This document shows, in pieces, positions 21,768-31,900 of a DNA stretch of 64,000 bases; the stretch's first letter is position 1, and the number at the start of each line of letters is the position of its first letter. The translations under genes were made by a program, and so were the position numbers. The notes beneath the pieces are model-generated. The model ran no database searches. It was given only the letters and a program-made list of their open reading frames with translations, and had not been told where the DNA came from. The stretch is from Gamarada debralockiae (lineage: Eukaryota; Ascomycota; Leotiomycetes; Helotiales; Hyphodiscaceae), in the NCBI GenBank assembly GCA_002803225.1, contig NXFV01000993.1, forward strand, positions 1 through 64,000, written 5' to 3'.

Positions 21768-23420
21768 ATGGCACCAATACTCCCACCTGATCTCAACGCC
21801 CCATGGCAAAAGGCGACCCTCGTCCAGCTCCGCACCAGCAAAATGAAACCAATGCACAACCTCTCCATCACAACGGGCATCTACAAGCAGCCCCGCACCA
21901 CTCGCGTCTTCTGCTCCTTCACCGGTCTCGAAAGCGATGAGCACGATCTTACGTTTCACGGCGGAGTGGACAAAGCGGTTCACCAGTACTATTCCGGCCA
22001 TTACGCATCCTGGCGCGCCGAATTCCCCTCTGTGGCAGACTCCTTCCAGATTGGTGGCTTCGGCGAGAATTTAGTAGCGGATGGCAACATGAATGAGCGC
22101 AATGTGTGTATTGGGGATAAGATTCGAGTCGGAGAGGCGTTGCTGCAGGTTAGTTTGCCACGACAGCCGTGCTTTAAGCTCAATCATCGGTTTGGGCTTA
22201 AGGGCTTTGCGCCGAATACATGGAGGTTGAGTCGCACGGGGTGGTATTATCGTGTCCTTGAGGAGGGGTGGGTTGGCGTTGGTGATGAGATTGTACTTGT
22301 TGAGAGAAAGTATCCCGCTTGGACGATTGAGAGGATACAGGAGTATTTGCATCGTGATAAGAAGAACCTTGCTATGCTGGAAGAGTTGGAACGCATTGAG
22401 GAGTTTGGGAATGAGTGTAAGGGAGCGTTTAAGAGGATGGTGGCGGCGTTGAGGAAAGAGGAGAAGATCAGCGGTGGGAAGAAGAAAGAGCCGGAACGGT
22501 GGCAGGAGTTTGAGCTTGTCGAGAAAAAAGCATTGACGAAGCGGATCTCGTCCTTTGTGCTGCAGGCTGTGGGCAAAGGGCCAGGCGAGGAGCTGGACCC
22601 TGGCGCTTTTGTCCGATTGAAGCTGCCGAATGGTCTGATTCGACCTTACTCCATCGTCGGCGGTGACACCCATCACATCGAACTTGGCATTGCGCTCGAG
22701 GAAGAGAGCCGGGGCGGCTCCCGATATTTGCATGAAACTTTGCGGCAAGGAGATAAGATCCTCGTTGGTAAGATAACTGAGAGTGTCCCGATTTCTGGGT
22801 CGTCCTCAAATCATATTTTCATTGCTGGTGGAATTGGCATCACGGCATTCCTGTTTCACATCGACATCTACGCCCAGATCCACTTCAACTATGAACTGCA
22901 CTATGCCGTTCGTTCAGCGGACGATAGCCCTTACAAGAACCTACTCGAGAAGATGGGCGCCAACGTTACGATTTACGACAAGTCGAAGGGCGAGCGAATG
23001 AATATTCCTAAGATTCTCGAGAATCGCAAATGGAACAGCTATGTCTACGTCTGTGGTCCGCAGCGAATGATTGACGATAGCATCCGCGCTGCAAATGCGT
23101 GCGGCATGTCTCAGGACGAGATACACTACGAGGCTTTCCAGATCGCTACTTCTGGTGACCCTTTCGCAGCCGAGTTAGCGAAGTCGAAGAAAACGCTCCA
23201 GGTGGGAGCTGATCAGACTTTGCTGGAGGTCATGAGAGGCGCTGGCTTGGAAGTTGATTCGAGTTGTGAGACTGGCAATTGTGGGACTTGTAGGATTGAG
23301 GTCTGTAGTGGGCGGATGGAACATCGTGGGAGCGCGTTGAGTGAGGAGGATAAGAATGATGGAAAGGCGATGTTAAGTTGTGTTTCGAGGGGTGTTGGGC
23401 ATATTGTTATTGATTTCTAG
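21768..23420 (+). CDS. MOSC-FAD/NAD reductase-[2Fe-2S] ferredoxin fusion protein
   Basis: Single-exon 550-residue protein from MAPILPPDLNAPW. N-terminal MOSC domain, YiiM-like (about 1-190): DLTFHGGVDKAVHQYY, GGFGENLV and the LPRQPCFKLNHRFG stretch with the conserved Cys. Then a ferredoxin-reductase part: flavin site RPYSIVGG, NAD-binding IFIAGGIGITAFL and VYVCGPQRMI. C-terminal plant-type ferredoxin with CETGNCGTCRIEV and a final Cys in AMLSCVSRG. This matches phthalate-dioxygenase-reductase-like chains joined to MOSC, seen in fungi and bacteria. MOSC proteins handle molybdenum cofactor or reduce N-hydroxylated and sulfur compounds; substrate here is unknown. A longer N-terminus is possible (see the spacer entry). 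Confidence 0.92.
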   Translation: MAPILPPDLNAPWQKATLVQLRTSKMKPMHNLSITTGIYKQPRTTRVFCSFTGLESDEHDLTFHGGVDKAVHQYYSGHYASWRAEFPSVADSFQIGGFGENLVADGNMNERNVCIGDKIRVGEALLQVSLPRQPCFKLNHRFGLKGFAPNTWRLSRTGWYYRVLEEGWVGVGDEIVLVERKYPAWTIERIQEYLHRDKKNLAMLEELERIEEFGNECKGAFKRMVAALRKEEKISGGKKKEPERWQEFELVEKKALTKRISSFVLQAVGKGPGEELDPGAFVRLKLPNGLIRPYSIVGGDTHHIELGIALEEESRGGSRYLHETLRQGDKILVGKITESVPISGSSSNHIFIAGGIGITAFLFHIDIYAQIHFNYELHYAVRSADDSPYKNLLEKMGANVTIYDKSKGERMNIPKILENRKWNSYVYVCGPQRMIDDSIRAANACGMSQDEIHYEAFQIATSGDPFAAELAKSKKTLQVGADQTLLEVMRGAGLEVDSSCETGNCGTCRIEVCSGRMEHRGSALSEEDKNDGKAMLSCVSRGVGHIVIDF

Positions 23421-24857
23421 GAGCATTTAATTGGTCTTATTGTCGATGTTCTCATTTTAGCAGTGGACATATAGTAGAAGATTTTCAATATCGTTTTCTC
23501 TCTGTCACACGTGTGTATACCGAAACTTTAAGCCCGGAGCTTTATACTGTCTCACTCCTACAACTCAGAATTCAACTCACTCTTTCCTCCCTACCTTGAG
23601 GGACCAGCACCGGACCCCATCCCCTAATCCTCAAGACGGGGAAGGTCACATGGCTACCCCTCCTTTGTCATTGGGTTTCCTTCTCCGGTTTGTTGCACGT
23701 CGCTCTTTAAGACCATTATTCTGCCATCGACGATTTTCTAGCATCGTTATCTTCCAGATCCGCAAATTTCTTTTGTGTCGTTATTCTGTTCCGTTGCAAC
23801 TTTCGTGAGCCGTTCTTTTCTTCCTCCGTTACCTTCTTCCTCCACAATTTTCTTCCTCCGTTACTCTGTTCTTATTTCATGTCGATATTTTTGAGATTCT
23901 TATTTGCTGGAATTCTTATTTGCTGGAATTCTTATTTGCTGGAATTCTTATTTGCTGGAATTCTTATTTTACAAGATTCTTGCTCACTGAGACGCTATCA
24001 GAAATCGAATCTTAATCTCCAGCTTCTTAAGACACAGTAATTCCTCTGTACTCTTGTTTCCAAGGAAAGAAGAATCTGAGTATATCCGTCTGTTCAAACC
24101 TCACTCGTTGACAACTCTCAAGCTTACATCACATTTGAGCGTCTCGAACCTCGAATGGTCTTTAGGAATCCTAAAACGGCAACTATCACTTGTACTCTCA
24201 CAATTTTCAAGGCTGAGTTTAATTGTACAAGTTTTCTATTCCGAGTCATTACTTCGAAGCCATCATTCTTTCGGGTTTTTGAGGCTCCAAGTGTTGGCCG
24301 AAAGTCGATCGAGCCTCCGAAAAGGGGTTGAACCAATCCACGTGATTGAGGGGTGGAGCCGACTTTCTATTTGGTTTATTAGTGAAAATGGCAGGAGCTT
24401 CTCCACAATTTTGGTATTTGTTTCTCCCACTCCAAGCATTTGATTCACATTTCTTCTATCATTTCAAGAATCCAAATGGCTCCAAAGCAATATCATTCAC
24501 GTGATCTGGCGCGATTTGGAATCCCGACGGATCATGACATCAGCCGAGTAACGTCATATCCACTGCCGCAGATTCTGTGGGCAAATATCCAAGCCACGAT
24601 GAATTCCACACGACCAAGCATTGGCATTGCGGCTGAGCAGTCATGGCAGCGATCCGTGACCTCTCGGAAGCCGATCTGATAGCAGCAGAGGTGCACTTGC
24701 CTTCTTAGCAGTACGTTAACAAAACTAGTGGTTGACGGATACATCACTACTCGAACCTACATAATCAAGTTCTCCCCGCATGCGCTGTCTTTCTTACTTT
24801 CTTACTCCTTGCTTTCTATATTGTATTGTGAGATTGTAATTCTAATATCCGGTCAAA
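23421..24857. other. Intergenic; no gene seen apart from a short tandem repeat
   Basis: AT-rich with a 16-bp tandem repeat (23906-23969). ORFs such as 24054-24443 have no motifs. Confidence 0.55.
23906..23969. repeat. 16-bp tandem repeat, four exact copies
   Basis: Unit gctggaattcttattt occurs four times in a row with no mismatch; a partial unit (gagattcttattt) precedes and ttacaagattctt follows. No coding frame uses it. Confidence 0.95.
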
Positions 24858-25347
24858 ATGTATCTCCCTACGAGCCTCGTCCCTCGTCAGTATTATAATG
24901 GCTACAATCGCTGGTAAGTACTATAACAGCTGTCATTTGTTGTTTGGTCGAATTTGACTGACCCTTCGTGACAGTGGCTACTATAACAACTGCCACTCAA
25001 ACTGGTATCGTTGGGGTCGCTGGGTCCTCGCCGGTATCCTGATCTTCGTCGGTGCTCTTGTGCTGCTCTTCATCTTGTACGTTTCTTGGCTCCTCTCCCT
25101 CAACAAGCAATTAACAGCTCTCAGATTCTGCGCCTCCCGTCGTCGCCGTCGTTCGCGCAGAAACCAAACTACGTCCGCACCAATGGTGTCCCAACCGCCA
25201 ACCGGCAATTACGCAAACGGCGGATATTACAACCAGAGCTACACCTCTCCGCCCGGACCCGCTCCACCAACTTATGGCAATGAGTATGGATATGGACAGC
25301 AAGCGGGTGTGACACAGCCGGGACAGACGTACCAGCCGTACAAGTAA
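24858..25347 (+). CDS. RCR-like single-pass membrane protein
   Basis: Three exons (24858-24913, 24975-25076, 25125-25347) give 126 residues. Layout: short N-terminus MYLPTSLVPRQYYNGYN, a Cys/Trp block NNCHSNWYRWGRWVLAG, one membrane helix (ILIFVGALVLLFIL), a basic stop-transfer stretch SRRRRRSRRN, then a Tyr/Pro/Gly-rich cytosolic tail with YTSPPGPAPPTYG and GQTYQPYK. This is the arrangement of Rcr1/Rcr2 (resistance to Congo red, chitin deposition and membrane traffic in yeast); the PPTY motif may bind Rsp5-type ligases. Family assignment is by layout and the NWYxWGRW block. The role in this fungus is inference. Confidence 0.8.
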
Positions 25348-25832
25348 CGGAAGGAGAAACATAGGAGGAGGAAGGAGATAGCGGATAATGGATGGGTTGA
25401 TGATGTGAGCTAGTAGAAACATTTTTTGAGAAGGGCCGCGGATTGATTCATAATGATTGAGGTTGGACATTGGCTATGAAATCCGGGACATGGTTCATGG
25501 CGTTTGGTTAATGTACGAGCACGAAACAATGAAAAGGACCGTTTGAAAAGCTATGGTCGGCGAGCTCGGAGTCCCGAAGCAAGCCATCTGAGTTAAGTGA
25601 ATCGTTTCTTCTTCCTAAATAATACCAATTTTACTTTTCAGCCTTTCAAATGTTTCATTGCAATTCCAGAAAATGGCCGCTAAGCCCTGTATTCATTCCT
25701 TATCCTGTTCAATAGCTGCAGAGCAAAGGCGAGCTACAATTCGTTCCAGTGTCCTTGGGAAGTGCGAAGTGGACAGTAAGAGAGAATTTATTGTACCATA
25801 CCACCGAAGTAAATTTCAACAAGGCTCATGTG
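25348..25832. other. Convergent 3' spacer; no gene seen
   Basis: Lies between the stops of the RCR-like gene and the DUF6594 gene. Short ORFs only. Confidence 0.6.
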
Positions 25833-26848
25833 TCAAACTTGTGTGGCTTGGCCGTTCGACCCGATGAAAACTACCTGGACCGCGGCAAACCTATGATTGT
25901 TAATGTCTTCTTGCTTTCGGTTAGCTCTGGAGTAACTTACGCAGCCGTGGCAGCAAATATTTCACTCCGCTTTGCGTTTGTGAACCTGGTAATGCACAAA
26001 GAAAACAATACCGTGAAGCACGCCATAACACCTAAACGTGTTTCCATAGAAGTAATCTCATACAAGGCAACCACGGGTGCGATGATGAGAAGCGCGGCTA
26101 AAGTTGTAGCCAGCATCGAGGCAGCCTTCAAGACACCAGAGTCCTTATATTTGACCTCGCTATAGGCGTCTGGTGACTTTTTGTGGAAATACCGCCCTAG
26201 CCTGCGGTGATAGCATGGAAGCAGTTTCTCTGAAACCCATTTCGAAAAAGGATCTGAGTCTGCACGACGCCGGATAGCCAGAAGATCGGACGCAAATAGC
26301 CATTTACGATCGGGTCCCATAAGTGGGAAGTTTCCACCATCGGGATCGTCCAGCCATTCTTGGAGGTAATGCAAGTCGTAACTGCCAGGCTTGGGGAGGA
26401 GCGCGAGGCCAGCTTGTTGGAGTAGTAACTCATCTTTGCAAGCGAGTCAGATGAAAGCTTACAATGAATTCAGAAACATAAACTCTTTCGTAACACTCTT
26501 ACTGTATTCCCTTAGCACCGTACGAATTTTAAGGGCAATTTTCATCTGATTGTTGGCGTGGCCATTCAATTCGGCACTTGACCATTCCCAGTCCCGCAGG
26601 AACCTCGATTGCGGGTCGAGATCATCGCATTTTGAGGCGGCGGCTTCGTGCTGTCTTAGGCATGCTTCAAGAGAGAACAATTCGGCTTGGTAATGCAGGA
26701 GTGTTTGAGTGTTAAGATCTGCAAATCGGCGGAAGATTGACATCTCGGGGGATGCGCCCATGTAAGCCGCCAATGTGGGGTAGCCTGGCTCGAGCGGGTG
26801 GGGTGGCAGGGTCTTGAGAGAAACATTGTCGTCAGATTCGGATGCCAT
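25833..26848 (-). CDS. DUF6594-domain membrane protein
   Basis: Fungal family of unknown function, often expanded in Leotiomycetes and relatives. Introns at 26434-26502 and 25891-25940 yield 298 residues. The start is MASESDDNVSLKT; the family block GYPTLAAYMGASPEMSIFRR follows, then LNTQTLLHYQAELFSLEACL, a joined REYNELLLQQAGL, and a C-terminal pair of membrane helices (MLATTLAALLIIAPVVALY and LGVMACFTVLFSLCIT). A short last exon ends FAAVQVVFIGSNG. The intron 1 donor is the earlier GTAAGAG, not GTAAGC 29 nt further on, because only this restores the frame and the family's EYxEaLLLQ motif. Confidence 0.9.
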
Positions 26849-28059
26849 CTTGCATTCCTGATGGATCCTGAAGAGATTTTTCGATTGTATGATTGAGGCA
26901 GCGACGTTTTTTATCTGTTACCTCCACACGGGCAAGGAGATTAGCTTCATGTATGGCTCATGTCTTCCAGAGCCTGATCCGGGTAGTAAACCAGTCAGCA
27001 TCGTCCATTCCCACGTTCTCGAGTGATACATTGGCCGACTGTGCAGGCTCCCTAGGCACCCATTGAACTGGAAGGCCAGGAATACTGATAAGAACCTTTT
27101 ATATTACTTTTCGGACCACAACACACCTACCTTTGCGCTGGGAAGTAGTGAATAGAGCCTCACGAGCAGCCTGGCCATCGGTGACTTGGTGGCAACCTGA
27201 TGTTAGGCGGACTAATGAGGGACTGCGGCTTTGAATGTTTGCAGGCAGGATAGCAAAGCACAGAGCGTCGACGATCCCCAAAACGACGCTGAAAAACGCA
27301 TGAAATGAATTTGACAGATCCATTTGAATAGCAATGAAGATTGTAAGCGACCTATCCGTTGCGGCTTGTACGAAAGGGGTAAACCCCACCCCTGCAGCTT
27401 CTGCGGTGATCGATTTTCAATAGGTTCGGGATCTTGAGTGTTGGAATGTTCTATGCATGAACCTGCTGCAGAATGACGGAAGCTTTCTGTGGCGATCGTC
27501 TCTCATCGTACCGAGGCGGCTCCTACTCCCTCTGGCGCTTTCACCACTCCGTTAACTCGTTCGAAGAATGCGCTCTTTGGCTCGAAGTTTTCGACCCTCT
27601 ACAGTACCAGACATTAAGTTTGGGCCGCAACCGAGATTCGTCACCAAAAATGCTCACTTTGGCCCCTTTTCACTCGAGAGCCATTTTATCAACATAGCAG
27701 GTATAGTAGTAATAATTTGATCGCTAAATTGCCCTGAAGCAGTTGATTCTTTCTGCTTTTAAAGAATTTGAGCGTATAATTATTAATCTTGATCTTTCGG
27801 ATATAAATTCATTGGTCAAAAATCATGTGATTTTCGGCTAAATTTTGTAAAATCTAATCTTCTCAACTTTACCTCTTAAAACGTCAAGAATTCAAGAAAA
27901 TGATCAAACTAATTAAGAACCTAAAGATTCAGAATTGTTTACTTTATAAAACTAAAGAATTGTCTCATACAAAATTTTCGCGTTATAATATTAAGTTGTG
28001 GGAAAGGGTGAGTTTTAGTGCAAAAACTAGGGTGGGCTCAAACTTATTGTCCAGTACTG
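26849..28059. other. Intergenic, left flank of the transposon island
   Basis: 26849-27700 holds ORFs without motifs (27099-27389 minus has a hydrophobic stretch, but no family is recognised). 27700-28059 is strongly AT-rich, as in RIP-affected DNA. Confidence 0.5.
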
Positions 28060-28061
28060 TA

Positions 28062-28151
28062 ATCGTTCGGTTAGCACCATCACCACCCAATTACTTACGT
28101 AATTGGGTGAGGGCGTGCAATACGTCGTTTTTCAGCAATGCGTCGTTTTTC
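28062..28151. repeat. Left terminal inverted repeat (90 bp)
   Basis: Begins atcgttcggttagcacc and ends gcgtcgtttttc. It contains a palindrome with arms acccaattac and gtaattgggt separated by four bases, and two tcgttttt-type direct repeats near the inner end, which could be transposase binding sites. Confidence 0.95.
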
Positions 28152-28191
28152 CATCCATTATCAACTCCATTCATATTTATTACCCACTACA

Positions 28192-30059
28192 ATGGGTCCC
28201 GCTAATCAATACGAAGAGGAAAAGGTTCAGAAGGCCTTGGAACTCATAAAAGACAATCCTGGGATGAAAGCAGCGAAGGCTGCGCGAATAACGCGTGTAT
28301 CCGTCACACGCGTTCGACGTCGGATAAAGGGAATTCCTCGTTTATCGAGTCGGGGAGGCTATAATAAGAAGCTTGATATGTTATCTTCAGACGCATTAAA
28401 AGAGTATCTTCTAATATACTACGCCCTAGGCAAAGGAGCCGGTATCGATAACGTTGTTGCCGCTGCAAACTCGATTTTACGATATCAAGGAATCAACTCG
28501 ATCGCCTCGCGTCGATAGGCGAAGGACTAGTTACGAAGGGAAAGCCAATTTGTTAAGACTCTTCGATCTACGCTATTATCAGCAAAGCGTCGAGCCTTAT
28601 ACGTTCGAGAAGATATTATAGCTCACTTCGTTGAGTTCGATCAGTGCCGAAGACACTAGGGAATCGTCGACAATGACATTTACAACTTCGATAAGACAAG
28701 ATATATAATTAGCATGGTTAATGGGTCTCTTGTTATCGTTCCTACTAATTGCGAAGTCGTCTACGTCGATAATCCTAAGAATCGAGAGCTTATTACGTCT
28801 ACGGAATATATCTCTACGGGCGGTTATTACGTCCCTCCTATGATTACATTTAAAGGCGCATACTATCTTCGAAAATACTTCAAAAACGATACTGATAGCA
28901 ATATTCTTTAGACCTAATCCGACTCAAGCTTTGTCAATAATAAATTGACTCTCAAATAGTTGAAACACTTCGATTTATACACTGCGAACCATACGAAAGG
29001 CTCGTATCAATTGTTAATCTTCGATGGTTATAGGTCACATATTACCCAAGACTTCATCGATTATTGTTAGCAATACTATATTCGACTATTCTAGCTCCTA
29101 CTATACTCGATACATCTCATTCAACCTCTCGATATTAGCGTTTTCTAGAAATTTAAGTATAAATTTAAGAAATATATCCGCGAAGAGGTCTTTCTTAGCG
29201 CGAACGAAATTACTAAGACTGACTTCTTTTACTACTTCAATACCTTCTCCAGCCGTACGTTTACTCCACAACTCTACAAGGCCACATTTCGAAAGACTAG
29301 CCTTATTCCTCTTAATCTAAACCTTATTCTCAATAAAATAAAGTAATATAGCGGAGTTCAAGAGGCACAAAGGGACAAAGAGTCAGAGGAGGAGAGCGAA
29401 GGTTTCGCAACACTACCGCCACGCCGGTGGACCGAATTTAATACTCCGATTACAAATACAAGCCAGTAAAGAGGCTCGAATTATATGATAGAAAGACTTA
29501 AGGCTAGAAACATTACGCCGACTATAATTCGAGTATAAGAGAAGATATCAAAGTCAGCTAATCGAATAGTTCTTATAGGGCAGCTTTCTACTAAGCTTTT
29601 AACTACAACTGTCACGGGGCGAATGCAAAGTGTACAGTGCAAAAGCTCGTTTGTATTACAAGAAGAATTAGCTAAAGAAGGAAAGAGAAGAAGTATCTGC
29701 TTCTTAGAAATTAAGGGGGTGCTGCGGCCGCTAGTAGTAGTAGCAGCGGCAGTGGCACGAGCCATGCGCCTGTTCACGTGACAGCGCAGGCGCTTTAGCG
29801 CCAAGCATAACATCGGGTGTAACCCGTCACAACAACCAAGCAGTCGGAGAAGGCCCGAAAGGAACGAAATAATACTCCGAATCGAGTCGTTCAGAAATAT
29901 AGAGAAATATATAGTTATCAGGCGCGTAGGCAGATTATAGAGGATGAAGAGAATGAAAGGAGAGTAGTTAATATACGGGAACAGCGGGTTAAGAAGCGTA
30001 AGGAGAAGGAAACAAAAGCACAAGAGAAAGTAGCTTGGCAGGCTAATAATAATCAATAA
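28192..30059 (+). pseudogene. Decayed Fot1/pogo-type transposase
   Basis: ATG at 28192 opens MGPANQYEEEKVQKALELI, a Psq-type helix-turn-helix followed by a CENP-B-like DNA-binding part (SDALKEYLLIYYALGKGAG). Reading continues over stop codons: YNFDKTRYII (first catalytic Asp, with Lys where the family has Glu), LLIFDGYRSHIT (second Asp) and HLIQPLDISVF (third Asp). A basic C-terminus ends KVAWQANNNQ before TAA at 30057-30059. Three family tryptophans shortly after residue 105 are TAG stops (after ASRR, AKD and RRH), and later stops replace Gln. Frameshifts are also present. The pattern is what RIP does (TGG to TAG, CAA/CAG to TAA/TAG). Confidence 0.88.
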
Positions 30060-30141
30060 AAGCGCTTTATTTTGAGCCTATATATGTATTAATATGATTG
30101 TTGGTTGTTTTTTAATATATATCTTTTCAATTACTATCATA

Positions 30142-30231
30142 GAAAAACGACGCATTGCTGAAAAACGACGTATTGCACGCCCTCACCCAATTACGTAAGT
30201 AATTGGGTGGTGATGGTGCTAACCGAACGAT
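30142..30231. repeat. Right terminal inverted repeat (90 bp)
   Basis: Reverse complement of 28062-28151 without a mismatch that I can find; the inner border diverges at 30141. Confidence 0.95.
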
Positions 30232-30233
30232 TA

Positions 30234-30508
30234 ACCTTACCGTCAGACCCGACTAGCGCGCACTCTTTACCCACCTCTTTTTAACTTTAATTAGGACAGC
30301 AAGGCTGCCTTGTCTACGCCGCTCATGCTCCCGCGCCTATCGGGATGAATTTTATACGAACCTCGAATTAAACCTAGAGCACCTTATCTGATGCACAAGC
30401 TCGTATATTCTTCCACCTTCTCGATGCAGTAGTCCCGAAGAGCAGCCGCCACCGCCACTGACAATTCAAACTCGAGCAGTCGATACTGAACAGACTCTAA
30501 CAAAGACC
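30234..30508. other. Short spacer right of the Fot1 element
   Basis: Begins with the TA target duplication flank; no ORF of note. It leads into the decayed ORF at 30509. Confidence 0.5.
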
Positions 30509-31283
30509 ATGAGCTCCACTGCTTGCTCTTTCGCGACGTATACGGAGTTCCAGCTCCCTGAAGACGTGGTATTCAGTACTAATTCACACTACTATGCCAT
30601 CCCGCCTCACCACCTAGGCCTGCTATCAGCTCTTCAGATCTTGACCACCGCGCCTGGCCATAAAGGCAAAGTGACGGAAAGATTAGAGAAAGTGATTCTT
30701 GTTTCTTGTAAGACCATCTGCCCGATTGTCGATTTTGGAAAAAAAGCCCTTGATATTGATTCGATCATACAGGGTGGACTTCGCGATGGGAGTTTGAAAA
30801 TTTCAAAGCCACATCAGATTACATCCAATACTGACCGGACTGTGTGACACATCCCCAGTGCTACCGACTGAAAGGTCCACTGAGGGCACAATGAACTGGC
30901 CTACAATACTATGTCACAAAGCCGATATCCTCACCATCTCCTTTCCCTCGCCAATTTCAGAGGCCACGAAAGATGAGATCCAGCAATTCCGTGGTTTGTG
31001 GGCGCATGTAACAAAGCCTCCTTATATGGATTTTTCTCCGACGAAAGTCTGGATTCTGAGTACGGAGGAAAGGAGAGAGGGAGAATGCGAGATGATGCTT
31101 TACATCTGCTGGTGGGCGGGTTGGAAGAAGGAAAAGGAGTTCAAGGAGCTGGTCATGTTGTTTGAAAATGTGACGAGAATGGAAAATTTTAAGACGCAAG
31201 TGAGCGACCACTGGGCAGGGACAATCATTGACGAGGAGCATTATAATTTTGTGGGTGTCAGGATAGGTGCCAATGTCAACTGA
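30509..31283 (+). pseudogene. Hypothetical fungal protein gene, probably frameshifted
   Basis: Two protein-like ORFs follow each other: 30509-30847 (ATG, MSSTACSFATYTEFQLPEDV, 112 codons) and 30858-31283 (with ILTISFPSPISEATKDEI and LYICWWAGWKKEKEF, ending GVRIGANVN). They lie in different frames, and the 10-20 bp between them is too short for an intron. The second part reads like one dimeric alpha-beta-barrel (ABM-like) repeat, but I cannot name the family with confidence. Position beside the transposon island fits decay by indel or RIP. A missed intron further upstream is the alternative. Confidence 0.4.
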
Positions 31284-31900
31284 TTGTTTCACTCCCTCTT
31301 TCTCTGTGCGAACACGATATCTTACAGCGAGATGCTTAGGGCGAAAAGGTCGACATGATTTTCCCTGGAGCCTAGAGGAAGTTACAATTTACCTTTGTCT
31401 TATTAAAAATATAGAGGAAGCACAAACCACTCACTCCCGCATCTCCTTCGTCTTCTCACTGCACCGATACCTCTGCTCCTTTTCAAACCGCCTTCATCTG
31501 GCCAGTTGCCAAAACCAATGTTTTTCCACTCTGTAGGTAATCCCAGTACGCTTTGGGTTCGATGATTCCGTTTTGGTGGCTCTCCAAACATAGTCCTACG
31601 AACCATCAGAAGACATAATGTATATATTTATGAAAGAAAGATCGTTCATCTCTACGGGGATGCGTTCCCTTTATACTCGCGTCACTAGCGTGACGCTAAC
31701 GTTACGGGTGGACACACCAGCTACAGAGGACGCCAGGGGGATTTGAGATATTTTCAGCGCTTACAGGGCCAAGGGATCCCTGTAGCTCCACTATTCTTTA
31801 CATCAATGCTCACTATCTCCACAGTCAGGCAAGTACTTGATTGGTCAATTTCACTTATTTCAAGCTAGAATAGTTAAGAAAATAGAGATATACTTGTAAT
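31284..31900. other. 3' side of the mariner copy; possible LTR-like remnant
   Basis: 31600-31760 holds a sequence reminiscent of a retrotransposon LTR border (ctctacggggatgcgttccc, then gtcactagcgtgacgctaac), but I could not pair it with a second copy. A short imperfect palindrome tacaggg...ccctgta lies at about 31772-31794. No gene. Confidence 0.35.

Larger units (their letters stand above)
28062..30231 (+). mobile_element. Fot1/pogo-type DNA transposon with 90-bp TIRs
   Basis: A 2170-bp element bounded by perfect 90-bp terminal inverted repeats (28062-28151 and 30142-30231) and flanked by TA at 28060-28061 and 30232-30233, the target duplication of Tc1/mariner/pogo elements. It contains one decayed transposase reading frame in plus orientation. 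The intact TIRs suggest recent activity or gene conversion, whereas the coding part is broken by RIP-like changes, so this copy is not autonomous. Confidence 0.93.

Noticed and set aside
15101..25347. Possible biosynthetic gene cluster around the MOSC-reductase fusion
   Set aside because: Neighbours are housekeeping or regulatory genes (bet3, som1, RCR-like); no backbone enzyme, transporter or pathway regulator.
31403..31606. 67-codon minus ORF with WKNIGFGNWPDEGG, possibly part of a retrotransposon or gene
   Set aside because: Too short and without a clear family; nearby LTR-like bases could not be paired with a second copy.
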